A stretch of 24,322 bases of DNA, from assembly GCA_031553975.1 (NCBI GenBank), contig JAVBKP010000123.1:1-24322 (forward strand). Direction: 5' to 3'. Under the pieces are notes generated by a model. That model was not told the origin of the DNA, did not search any database, and saw only the letters and a list, made by a program, of their open reading frames with translations. Position numbers and translations under genes: made by a program. Origin of the DNA: JAVBKP01 sp031553975. GTDB lineage: Bacteria; Bacillota; Clostridia; Peptostreptococcales; Anaerovoracaceae. Shown here one piece after another: positions 14,863-22,294 of the stretch. Within the stretch, counting starts at the first letter, position 1. Each line of letters begins with the position of its first letter.

Positions 14863-17106
14863 CTATGTCCTTTCTATTTTAATATCACGATGCAAATAAT
14901 CATGTATGATTACTTCAAAATGGGCATTTGGTCCGCTAACGGTAAGCGCATTGCGACCAGCATCAAAGGCAAAAGTTGTGATACAATTTGAAGTCAAATA
15001 TTCATAGCTCTCACCATCATCCCAAAAGAGATTGCTTGAAAAATCAGCACTTTCTGGAATGAATACGTGATAGGATAGTTGTTTATCATCTATAGCCAAT
15101 TGGATAACGCTACCTGCGCGGACAAATACTGACAATGGATCCTCCATAGAGGCAGGACAGGTTATGGCTTTGCCACCTTTGTGATAATCATCGCCATTTA
15201 GCCCATACCAATCATCTTGCGCTGGTAGGATTAGGATTATGTCACAAATACCTTTGTCAAATACGTTGGCAACCATCATATCAGCACCTAGCATATAAAG
15301 ATCACTCTCATAATCTGTATCGGGATAATGATAAAAAAGAGGGCGCACAATAGGCTCATATTGAGCATGTGAATAATACACCAAGTTGTATAATTGGGGG
15401 GTGAGGGTCTGCCTGAATTTCATTAACTGTACAACCACTGGCAGCACTGATGGATACATCCAAGGTTCATTGGCAGTCTGGTCATCGTTCCAAGAATGAA
15501 TCGAAAATCGTGGCATGAATAGGCCGTGTTGTATCCAGCGCACAAATAATTCTTCATCAGGGCGAGGCCCTGCAAAGCCGCCCACATCATGACCAAAATT
15601 GTATATGCCTGAAAGGCTCAGCCCAATGCCCATTTTGTGATTGTATCGCAAGGTTTCCCAACAAGTATAATTGTCACCAGTCCATGTTTGTACATATCTT
15701 TGCATGCCTAAAGCACCTGACCTACTGATTAAAAAAGGACGTTTGCTTGGGTTATGACATTTTTGTGCTTCATAGCTTGCTTTGATCATATTTAATGTCA
15801 TCAAAGGTCTTAGCTCTGCGGCACGGGTAACACCGCCATCTCCGATGCAAATGGCTTCATTGCTCCAAATTTCAAACTCGTTGTTATCATTCCATGTGGA
15901 TATGCCGTAGTCCAGCAATTGCTTTTCCACATTTTGCTTCCACCATGCTACAGTGCTTGGATTGGTAAAGTCTAGCCAGCTACCCATCCCATCCCAAAAT
16001 TGACTTTTAGCGGGGGTACCATCTTGCTGTTTCACAAATAAACCTTGTTTTGCACATTGCTCATACAGTGGATGATCAGCCAATAAACAAGGCTTGATGT
16101 TGGCAATGAGTCCAATGCCCCGTTTTGTGTAAGATTTGCAAAAACCTTCAATATCTGGGAATTTATCTCTATTCCAATGAAATACATATCTTCGATTTTC
16201 AATGGAGGTATAGCCGCTGGATAGATGAAAACCTGTACAAGGTATTTGATTTTCTTCGCATTTGTCAGCAAAGTCATTGAGTAGTTCTACTGGGTTGGGG
16301 CTGTCCGTATAGCTCATGGTAGAGCCAAGATAGCCAAGACTCCACCTAGGTGTGAATACAGACCGGCCGCCTAGCATTGAGAATTGCTGTACTACAGTAG
16401 AGACGGAGTGCCCTGCTATGACATAATAGTCCAGATAATCGCAATCTGCCCAAAAGTAGCGATAATGACCATGGTAATTGTCAAGTTCCCTACCCAAGTC
16501 CATGCGACATGCAGCATATGTATCGTAGTATAGTCCATACCAGCTACCGGCTGTCTGTGTTAGAACAAAGGGAATATGTTTGTACAGGGGATCAGAGCTT
16601 TTGGCGTCATAGCCCATGCAATCTATGTTGCAAAAACGATAACTTTGGCCGTTTTTGATCACATCACCAGATTTCTCACCAAGACCCATATATTTTTCAT
16701 TGGGATGACGCTGTATGTAGTGATATGCGCCATGACCAAGCTCACCATTGAGATTGTAAGATTGTGTAGGTCTATCGTTTAGCAACGGAAGCCATTGTCC
16801 ATTGACATTGTGCGTCCAACTGAGATGAAATCCATCTAGTGTTATGCATAGACGAAGTGATTTGGTTTCAATGATTGTTTTGCCAGATTCATGGCTAAGA
16901 GAGTAGTTAGGGAATGTGAACCCTTGTGGATTAAAACGAGTATTACCATCACCTGCATTGTCACACCATGATACGGTTTGTGATGAGGGAAGGGTGTCAG
17001 GATTTTTGTAGAGCATGACACGAAAGATATTATCTTCAAGTATGTAAATTTTTGCTGTGAGAAGAGAATCCATGGGGTTCAACTCTACACAATTTTTGTG
17101 TTTCAT
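14863..17106 (-). CDS. Glycoside hydrolase family 31 enzyme
   Basis: This 747-residue retaining alpha-glycosidase of family GH31 is intracellular, with no signal peptide. The N-terminal beta domain (about 1-240) precedes a TIM barrel. The nucleophile region reads STWNDNNEFEIW with Asp407, and the acid/base region reads QTWTGDNYTCWETL with Asp478; spacing fits the family. Other GH31 landmarks are GLGEKSGDV, RSGALGMQRY, GLSLSGIYNFGHDVGGFAG and RPLFYHYPDTD, followed by C-terminal beta domains. The nucleophile motif is WNDNNE instead of the WxDMNE of classic alpha-glucosidases, so specificity may differ. The frame opens upstream at 17154, but ATG 17106 is chosen because GAGGT lies 5 bases before it. 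First gene of the operon, probable promoter at 17143-17151. Confidence 0.93.
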   Translation of the reverse strand: MKHKNCVELNPMDSLLTAKIYILEDNIFRVMLYKNPDTLPSSQTVSWCDNAGDGNTRFNPQGFTFPNYSLSHESGKTIIETKSLRLCITLDGFHLSWTHNVNGQWLPLLNDRPTQSYNLNGELGHGAYHYIQRHPNEKYMGLGEKSGDVIKNGQSYRFCNIDCMGYDAKSSDPLYKHIPFVLTQTAGSWYGLYYDTYAACRMDLGRELDNYHGHYRYFWADCDYLDYYVIAGHSVSTVVQQFSMLGGRSVFTPRWSLGYLGSTMSYTDSPNPVELLNDFADKCEENQIPCTGFHLSSGYTSIENRRYVFHWNRDKFPDIEGFCKSYTKRGIGLIANIKPCLLADHPLYEQCAKQGLFVKQQDGTPAKSQFWDGMGSWLDFTNPSTVAWWKQNVEKQLLDYGISTWNDNNEFEIWSNEAICIGDGGVTRAAELRPLMTLNMIKASYEAQKCHNPSKRPFLISRSGALGMQRYVQTWTGDNYTCWETLRYNHKMGIGLSLSGIYNFGHDVGGFAGPRPDEELFVRWIQHGLFMPRFSIHSWNDDQTANEPWMYPSVLPVVVQLMKFRQTLTPQLYNLVYYSHAQYEPIVRPLFYHYPDTDYESDLYMLGADMMVANVFDKGICDIILILPAQDDWYGLNGDDYHKGGKAITCPASMEDPLSVFVRAGSVIQLAIDDKQLSYHVFIPESADFSSNLFWDDGESYEYLTSNCITTFAFDAGRNALTVSGPNAHFEVIIHDYLHRDIKIERT

Positions 17107-17142
17107 AAAATACCTCATATGCTGTAGAATTTTGGTGTAATT

Positions 17143-17151
17143 AGTATAGCA
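17143..17151 (-). promoter_or_regulatory. Extended -10 promoter of the sugar operon
   Basis: On the - strand TGC-TATACT (17151-17143) is a textbook extended -10, about 37 bases before the GH31 ATG. No good -35 is present, which is usual for this class. The -10 is flanked by an inverted repeat, AATTTTG (17128-17134) and CAAAATT (17152-17158), which could be an operator for a sugar-responsive repressor. Confidence 0.55.
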
Positions 17152-17195
17152 CAAAATTTGCTAAAATAATAGTTTTTATAATCCAAAAGCATATT

Positions 17196-17216
17196 AAAAA
17201 AGGGACCGTAGCCCCT
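17196..17216 (-). terminator. Terminator of the iron-importer operon
   Basis: Read on the - strand, AGGGGC pairs with GTCCCT (one G-U wobble) around a TACG tetraloop of the stable UNCG class, followed by six T. It lies 38 bases past the stop of the ATPase gene and insulates the downstream sugar-operon promoter. Confidence 0.9.
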
Positions 17217-17253
17217 AGTTGATTCTACAGACATTGTCTGCATTGATAATGGT

Positions 17254-18036
17254 TTATACTGTATCATACGTAATCACAGTAGGAGCCCCGTACCTAGGAT
17301 CTTCTACGATGACGGCATCCATATTGAATACATCTCTTAGGACGTCTGTGGTCATTATTTCTTTTGGTGTACCCTCTGTGGCTATTTTACCATCTTTTAT
17401 GGCGATCATATGGTCTGAAAATCGAGCGGCCATATTCAAATCGTGTATTACCAATGCGATTGTTTTGCCTTCTTCCTTGTTGAGCTTTTTGAGCAGCTGT
17501 AAGACTTCTAACTGATGGACCAAATCAAGATAGGTGGTTGGCTCATCCAGTAGAATTAAATCTGTATCTTGGGCCAACGCCATGGCAATCCAGACTCTTT
17601 GTCTTTGTCCCCCGGATAGGGCGTCGATATCTCTGTATTTGAATTCTGACATGCCTGTAATATCCAGTGCCCAACATATTTTGCCTTTATCTTCCCCCGT
17701 GAGCTTGCCAAACCCTTTTTGATGAGGATAACGACCATAGGCTACTAAATCCTCCACAGTTAGGCCTGCAGGTGCTGTAGGGGCTTGGGGTAGTATGGAC
17801 ATTTTCTTGGCAATCTCTACGCCTGACAGTTCTTTAATATCCTTGCCATCAAGGTAAACCACACCAGACTTCATGGGGTGAAGCCTAGCCAGTGATTTTA
17901 AGATTGTGGATTTCCCACAACCGTTTCCGCCTATGATTGATGTCAACTTGCCTGCAAGAAGGGCGATATCAAGGTTATCCACGATGATGAGCTCGTGATA
18001 TCCAGCTGTTAGTCCCGTTGCTTTTATTAAACCCAT
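17254..18036 (-). CDS. Iron-chelate ABC transporter, ATP-binding protein (FecE/FepC type)
   Basis: This 260-residue ATPase powers the importer formed with the two upstream-encoded permeases. Walker A is GGNGCGKS (36-43), the signature LSGGQRQRVWIAMALAQ starts at 140, and Walker B LILLDEPTTYLD (about 160-171) is followed by the switch His in VIHDLNMAARF. The TTYLD and HDLN-AAR forms are characteristic of the siderophore/heme/cobalamin (FecCD-associated) ATPase group. ATG 18036 has a strong AGGAGG 6 bases before it and starts 10 bases after the permease stop. It is the last gene of the four-gene operon and is followed by a terminator. Confidence 0.93.
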   Translation of the reverse strand: MGLIKATGLTAGYHELIIVDNLDIALLAGKLTSIIGGNGCGKSTILKSLARLHPMKSGVVYLDGKDIKELSGVEIAKKMSILPQAPTAPAGLTVEDLVAYGRYPHQKGFGKLTGEDKGKICWALDITGMSEFKYRDIDALSGGQRQRVWIAMALAQDTDLILLDEPTTYLDLVHQLEVLQLLKKLNKEEGKTIALVIHDLNMAARFSDHMIAIKDGKIATEGTPKEIMTTDVLRDVFNMDAVIVEDPRYGAPTVITYDTV

Positions 18037-18046
18037 GAAATGCCTC

Positions 18047-19063
18047 CTATATGCCTGTTTTTTTCGATACTAATAAATATATGAAATATGGTGCACCAAT
18101 GATGGTGGCTACGATTCCTACGGATATTTCGTTGGGGGCGATGATGGTTCTGCCGATAATGTCAGCTATCAACATCAGGGCCCCGCCTACCAAGGCCGAC
18201 ACCGGAATCAGAACTGAATGTTTTGGTCCTACCAATCTACGCCCTAGGTGTGGGCAAATCAGACCCACAAAGGAAATTCCACCTCCTACGGCTACGCAAA
18301 CCCCAGAAAGTCCCACGGCAAACACCAAGAGTAAAAGACTTTGCTTATTGACATTTACCCCAAGTCCTGTGGCTGGCTGGTTGCCCAATGTGAGAACATC
18401 CAAGGTTCTGGCTTTGTAGTAGGTGATATAGGACAGAATTGCAATGACAGGTGCCATAATATAAATGTTGTCCCACGTGGTACCCCAAACATTACCTGAC
18501 AGCCAACTAGCAATGAATCCATATGTTTGTTTGTCCATGCGCAGTAGTAGCATGATGGTCACGGCATTGATGGCAGCTGTTAAGGCTATACCTGTTAAAA
18601 TCAGCCGATTGGGCGAGATTCCCTCACCTTTGATATAGGATAACGCATATACGACCAGAGCCGCTACCAAAGCACCAAAGAAAGCGACTAAGGGAATGGC
18701 AAAAGAGGCGCTAGCAAGTGAACTGGCAAAAATTGTAATGAAAAGGGCTACGGTGAGGCCTGCACCTGCATTGATGCCAAGCACCCCAGGGTCAGCCAAT
18801 TCGTTCTTTGCTATGCCTTGTAGAACCGTCCCAGACAAAGAAAGCCCAATGCCAACTAGGAAAACTACAATAACCCGAGGGAGTCTAAAGTGAACCACTG
18901 TCAAGTAGACTTTTCTTGATGCCTCTCCTGTGAAAAGGTCAGCAAATTCTTGCAGACTGATCTTCGTATACCCAGCATTGATATCTAGGAAAAACCCTAG
19001 GATGATAATGGCAGAAAGAGCTAGGAGGGCAAACATAAAATGTGATTTTCTTGGTTTATGCAA
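18047..19063 (-). CDS. Iron-chelate ABC transporter permease (FecCD family), second subunit
   Basis: This FecCD-family integral membrane protein of about 338 residues has many hydrophobic helices. Typical motifs are FRLPRVIVVFLVGIGLSLSGTVLQGIAKNELADPGVLGINAGAG, LILTGIALTAAINAV and GGGISFVGLICPHLGRRLVG, the last matching the ATPase-coupling loop. The reading frame is open upstream to 19114 inside the previous gene. I chose TTG 19063, because GGCGGTG lies about 6 bases before it and the length then fits the family; a GTG at 19072 is also possible. This start overlaps the end of the preceding permease by 8 bases, indicating coupled translation. It would pair with the other permease as a heterodimer. 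Confidence 0.9.
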   Translation of the reverse strand: MHKPRKSHFMFALLALSAIIILGFFLDINAGYTKISLQEFADLFTGEASRKVYLTVVHFRLPRVIVVFLVGIGLSLSGTVLQGIAKNELADPGVLGINAGAGLTVALFITIFASSLASASFAIPLVAFFGALVAALVVYALSYIKGEGISPNRLILTGIALTAAINAVTIMLLLRMDKQTYGFIASWLSGNVWGTTWDNIYIMAPVIAILSYITYYKARTLDVLTLGNQPATGLGVNVNKQSLLLLVFAVGLSGVCVAVGGGISFVGLICPHLGRRLVGPKHSVLIPVSALVGGALMLIADIIGRTIIAPNEISVGIVATIIGAPYFIYLLVSKKTGI

Positions 19064-20072
19064 CTTTTTCACCGCCTTTCCTTCTCGATAGGTATAAGAA
19101 GAATGGTACACCAACTATGGCAAAGATAAGACCTAGGGGTGTTTCGTGAGGTGGGTTAATAAGCCTTGAGGCTAAATCTGCCATGAGTACGGCAGCAGCA
19201 CCCCAGATGATACAACCAGGTATTATTTTTCTATAGTCTACACCTACAAATGCGCGAACGATGTGAGGGATAATAAGTCCTACAAAGGATACAGGACCAG
19301 CCATTGCCACAGCAGAGCCAGCCAGTACAAGGACAAGTATCATGCAGAGGGTCTTTGTACGGCCTATATTTAGCCCTAGACCTTTGGCACTGGCTTCTCC
19401 GATACTGAGCAAGGATAATGACCTTGAAAGAACGAGAGAGCCAATTAGGGCGGCTATGATGAAAGGGGCGGTGGAAGCAATTTGTACCATGCTTATACCG
19501 GCCACACCACCTACAGTCCAGAATGTAACTTCTTGGGCTACACCAAAGTGTAAAGCGATGGCTTGGCTTAGCGAGGATAGGAACAAACCAGTGGCAGTGC
19601 CTGCGAGGACTAATCGCACAGGACTTTGCTTACCGTGATTGATGCCTGTTAGGCCATATACCACGCAAGTGGCAAAGCCAGCACCCAATAGGGAGAATAG
19701 CACTACCACACTATAATTAATAGATACCCCGAGAGCCAAACACAATGACAAGGCAAAGGAGGCTCCGTAGTTAATGCCAAGGATGCCGGAGTCGGCAATG
19801 GGATTTCTAGTCATGCCTTGCATGATGGCGCCCGATACAGCAAAAGCCGCTCCGATGGCCATGTCAGCCAATGTGCGGGGAATCCTAAGTGTGCGTATGA
19901 TTTGATGATTCACATTGTTTGGGTCAAATTGGAATAGTGCGTTTGATACTTCATGAAAGGGCAGTTCTATACTTCCTAGGAAAACAGAAAGTATAGTGGT
20001 ACCTAATACCACTATACATCCTAAACTTAAGAACAATATGAGATTGAAAGAGGTTGTCTTGTCTTTTACCAT
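19056..20072 (-). CDS. Iron-chelate ABC transporter permease (FecCD family), first subunit
   Basis: This 338-residue membrane protein has the FecCD pattern: LRIPRTLADMAIGAAFAVSGAIMQGMTRNPIADSGILGINYGAS, RLVLAGTATGLFLSSL, GPVSFVGLIIPHIVRAFVG and a C-terminal PPHETPLGLIFAIVGVPFFLYL. It forms the translocation channel with the next permease. ATG 20072 follows the stop of the binding-protein gene by one base (TAA 20076-20074), so translation is probably coupled; its own ribosome site (GAGAAG) is weak. The DNA overlap with the next gene keeps both permeases in balanced amounts, an inference. Confidence 0.93.
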   Translation of the reverse strand: MVKDKTTSFNLILFLSLGCIVVLGTTILSVFLGSIELPFHEVSNALFQFDPNNVNHQIIRTLRIPRTLADMAIGAAFAVSGAIMQGMTRNPIADSGILGINYGASFALSLCLALGVSINYSVVVLFSLLGAGFATCVVYGLTGINHGKQSPVRLVLAGTATGLFLSSLSQAIALHFGVAQEVTFWTVGGVAGISMVQIASTAPFIIAALIGSLVLSRSLSLLSIGEASAKGLGLNIGRTKTLCMILVLVLAGSAVAMAGPVSFVGLIIPHIVRAFVGVDYRKIIPGCIIWGAAAVLMADLASRLINPPHETPLGLIFAIVGVPFFLYLSRRKGGEKVA

Positions 20073-20073
20073 T

Positions 20074-20991
20074 TTATTTCGCTTCTCTAAAATAATCCGT
20101 ATATGCTTGTAGTTGTGCCGTTAGGCTGATTGGATCGCTGTGCATGTAGGCAACTTGCTCATAGGCCATTGTCTTACCGTCTTTAACAGCTGGTAGGTTT
20201 TTCCAAACATCCGAAGATTCTACGAAGGCACTGTCGGCACCATCAAGAACGCCGTAGAAAATAAAATCTCCTGTGTACTCAGCAAGGGCTTCTAAGGAAA
20301 CCACTTCAAAGGCAGTTTCGCCCTCTACCATAGTAGTCTGTACTTTGGCTGGTGCTTTTAATCCCCATAGGTCGAATAAAATAATGCCGCCTCGTCCAAA
20401 TTTGTTGCCCATGGTGTAGATTTCTTTAGGCCAAATTTCTACCAATGACACTGTCTTATCTCCGACGATGCCTTGCATCTCTGACTTTACTGATGCAGCG
20501 TTAGCTTTGAAGTTATCAATGAATGATTGTGCATCTTCTTTTTTGCCAAGCATGTCTCCAATGTATAGGAATAGCTGATCTGGTGTGTATGCGCCATATG
20601 GAATCAGTACGGTAGGCGCGATTTGAGAAAATTTGTCGTAGTCAGCCTCTGAAAGTGTTACGATTAGGTCAGGTTCTGCTGCTGTAATCATCTCTAACAT
20701 TGTCTCCGAGGTGCTAACATCAAGTGACTGAATGCCATCGATATAGTCTGCTAAGAATGGATTGTTCAATGCATACGGCGAAGCCAATACGGGCTTTACG
20801 CCAAGGGCCAAGAATTCACCAAGATAATAATCAGTTACTATTTTTTGTGGAGCAACAGGGATTTCAATATCCCCCTTTGCGGTTGTGAATACTTTGGTCT
20901 CAGCTGTAGAGGCTGTATCTGTTGTACCGCCGCAAGCTGCCAATGACAGTGCAAGTGATAATATAAGTATTATGCTAATCAGTTTTTTCAT
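20074..20991 (-). CDS. Iron-chelate ABC transporter substrate-binding lipoprotein
   Basis: This is a 305-residue lipoprotein of the FecB/FhuD (periplasmic-binding class III) type, anchored to the outer face of the membrane. MKKLISIILILSLALSLAAC is a clear lipoprotein signal with lipobox LAAC and Cys20, followed by a short Gly/Thr linker. PQKIVTDYYLGEFLALGVKPV, ITAAEPDLIVTLSEADYDKFSQIAPTVLIPYG and FWGLKAP-like (LWGLKAP) segments are typical of ferric siderophore binders. The open frame extends to 21108, but ATG 20991 is the start by signal peptide and by AAAGGA upstream. The ligand cannot be named: hydroxamate, catecholate, citrate or heme are all possible. A near-consensus promoter and two inverted repeats lie directly upstream. 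Confidence 0.93.
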   Translation of the reverse strand: MKKLISIILILSLALSLAACGGTTDTASTAETKVFTTAKGDIEIPVAPQKIVTDYYLGEFLALGVKPVLASPYALNNPFLADYIDGIQSLDVSTSETMLEMITAAEPDLIVTLSEADYDKFSQIAPTVLIPYGAYTPDQLFLYIGDMLGKKEDAQSFIDNFKANAASVKSEMQGIVGDKTVSLVEIWPKEIYTMGNKFGRGGIILFDLWGLKAPAKVQTTMVEGETAFEVVSLEALAEYTGDFIFYGVLDGADSAFVESSDVWKNLPAVKDGKTMAYEQVAYMHSDPISLTAQLQAYTDYFREAK

Positions 20992-21026
20992 TTTTTGAGT
21001 CCTTTCTCTGTAGGTTTGTATGATCA

Positions 21027-21054
21027 CAAAATGTTGTTCATTGCTAACATTTTG
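21027..21054. promoter_or_regulatory. Inverted repeat in the leader of the iron-importer operon
   Basis: CAAAATGTT (21027-21035) and AACATTTTG (21046-21054) are perfectly inverted with 10 bases between. The right side reads GCTAACATTTT, nearly the same as the half-site GCTAACTTTTT of the repeat at 21061-21088. It may be a second binding site or an RNA hairpin in the 5' leader. Confidence 0.5.
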
Positions 21055-21060
21055 CCGGTT

Positions 21061-21088
21061 AAAAAAGTTAGTCGGTGCTAACTTTTTT
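21061..21088. promoter_or_regulatory. Perfect 11-bp inverted repeat at the transcription start: probable operator
   Basis: AAAAAAGTTAG (21061-21071) and CTAACTTTTTT (21078-21088) are perfectly inverted around TCGGTG. The repeat begins two bases after the -10 box and covers the expected transcription start (about 21083), a classic repressor position. The GTTAG/CTAAC core resembles DtxR/IdeR half-sites (TTAGGTTAG-type), fitting an iron-responsive repressor, but it is not a full match. As RNA it also has the form of a terminator (stem then T6), so attenuation is an alternative. Confidence 0.6.
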
Positions 21089-21089
21089 A

Positions 21090-21118
21090 AGTATAAAGTA
21101 TAATCCACTGCATGTCAA
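21090..21118 (-). promoter_or_regulatory. Promoter of the iron-importer operon
   Basis: On the - strand TTGACA (21118-21113), 17-base spacer, TATACT (21095-21090): one mismatch from the sigma-A consensus overall. A promoter this strong normally needs repression, consistent with the adjoining inverted repeats. Confidence 0.85.
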
Positions 21119-21176
21119 CAAAAAAATTGTGGAGAAATTGTGTCTTTTTTGAGAAGGGGTGGGGGGTGTATCAACG

Positions 21177-22154
21177 CTATGGATTTAACCTAGCAAAAAG
21201 CTTTTCTATATTTAAATAGGAAATCTTCTGCAAATCGTCATGGGTATAGCCACGTTTTTTAACGGCGGCGATAAAGTCTGGAACTTGCTGTGTGCGGGTG
21301 AAATAGGGTAGTTCTGCGTAGGCTGGATTTGGAGGTGAAGACAGTACGTCTGGGCTGAGGTAATCAGTAAAGTCAAAGCCAAAGAATACATGATCAATGC
21401 CTACCATATCCACCAGATAGTCAAGGTGATCAAGCAAATGATCTATAGTAGGCTCGGTGGGGTGTATGAACTCTCGCCACGTATTGAGACCTATTAGTCC
21501 TCCCGAATCCTTGATGCGTTTGATCTGATCGTCTTTGAGATTGCGAGGATGGGGACAAAGATTGTATACATTGGAATGGCTGGCTATCATAGGCCCATTG
21601 GCTATACCAGCTATATCCCAAAATGTCTTTTCGTTGGCATGAGACACGTCTAGCAGTATGTCAAGTTCTTCTATGATCTCCACGGCTCTTTTGCCCACGG
21701 GGGTGATTCCTTGTGTTGTCTTTTCTGACTTTGCTCCTGTAGCAAATGGGTTTTCTAGGTTCCACGTTAAAGACGCATGGCGCAATCCTTTTTGATGAAG
21801 TGTGTACAGCTTTTCGGGGTCGCCATCTAACCCTTCAAGTCCTTCTATTCCTAGGATTAAGGCTATTTTACCAGATTCATTGGCAGCGTGAAGCTCATGG
21901 ATGTTTTTCACAGGAAAAGCAACTTCTGGAAGATTAGTCAACTCGGCGTAGCTGTGATCTATTATTTCATTCATGCGACATGGGCAACCATCAGAATGAC
22001 CTGAGGCATCTATCCAAATGACCGCAATTAGCCCATTGACACCACCACGCCTTAGTTTTGGCAAATGGATTTTGCGAAAGGAATCCATCTCACCAGAAAG
22101 ACGATGATTGGTCAAGTCTACAAGCAGGTCAGAATGACCGTCAAATATGTTCAT
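21177..22154 (-). CDS. Membrane dipeptidase, peptidase family M19
   Basis: This is a 325-residue zinc dipeptidase of the renal/microsomal dipeptidase family (M19), a TIM-barrel amidohydrolase relative that splits dipeptides, including those with a D-residue. The metal ligands are visible: His7 and Asp9 in DGHSDL, bridging Glu104 in LGIEGLEG, His172 in LLDVSHANE and His193 in IASHSNV. FFGFDFTDY near 265 corresponds to the conserved GSDFDG-like strand. There is no signal peptide, so it is cytosolic like other bacterial M19 proteins, despite the family name. ATG 22154 has AGGAGG 7 bases before. It has its own promoter (22229-22258) and no obvious terminator before the iron-importer promoter. The physiological substrate is unknown. 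Confidence 0.92.
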   Translation of the reverse strand: MNIFDGHSDLLVDLTNHRLSGEMDSFRKIHLPKLRRGGVNGLIAVIWIDASGHSDGCPCRMNEIIDHSYAELTNLPEVAFPVKNIHELHAANESGKIALILGIEGLEGLDGDPEKLYTLHQKGLRHASLTWNLENPFATGAKSEKTTQGITPVGKRAVEIIEELDILLDVSHANEKTFWDIAGIANGPMIASHSNVYNLCPHPRNLKDDQIKRIKDSGGLIGLNTWREFIHPTEPTIDHLLDHLDYLVDMVGIDHVFFGFDFTDYLSPDVLSSPPNPAYAELPYFTRTQQVPDFIAAVKKRGYTHDDLQKISYLNIEKLFARLNP

Positions 22155-22228
22155 AAAAGAGCCTCCTACAATTGGTAATTATTTTTTAACATTGCCTATT
22201 TCAATACTTCACTGAGCGTAATTGCTTC

Positions 22229-22258
22229 ATTATAGCAGAACAAACAATGATTTTTCAA
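22229..22258 (-). promoter_or_regulatory. Promoter of the M19 dipeptidase gene
   Basis: On the - strand TTGAAA (22258-22253), 18-base spacer, TATAAT (22234-22229) with TGC before the -10 (extended). Transcription would start near 22222, leaving a leader of about 68 bases. Confidence 0.75.
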
Positions 22259-22279
22259 GTAGATGTGAAGACGGTTATA

Positions 22280-22288
22280 TGGTACTAT
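22280..22288 (+). promoter_or_regulatory. Candidate extended -10 element of the regulator gene
   Basis: TGG-TACTAT (22280-22288) lies only 6 bases before the ATG at 22295, so a transcript from it would start on or near the start codon. No convincing -35 was found. Confidence 0.3.
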
Positions 22289-22294
22289 TTATAT

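Noticed and set aside
21156..21167. G-rich tract (GGGGTGGGGGG) between the dipeptidase and importer promoter, considered as a quadruplex
   Set aside because: Only two G-runs are present; four are needed for an intramolecular quadruplex.
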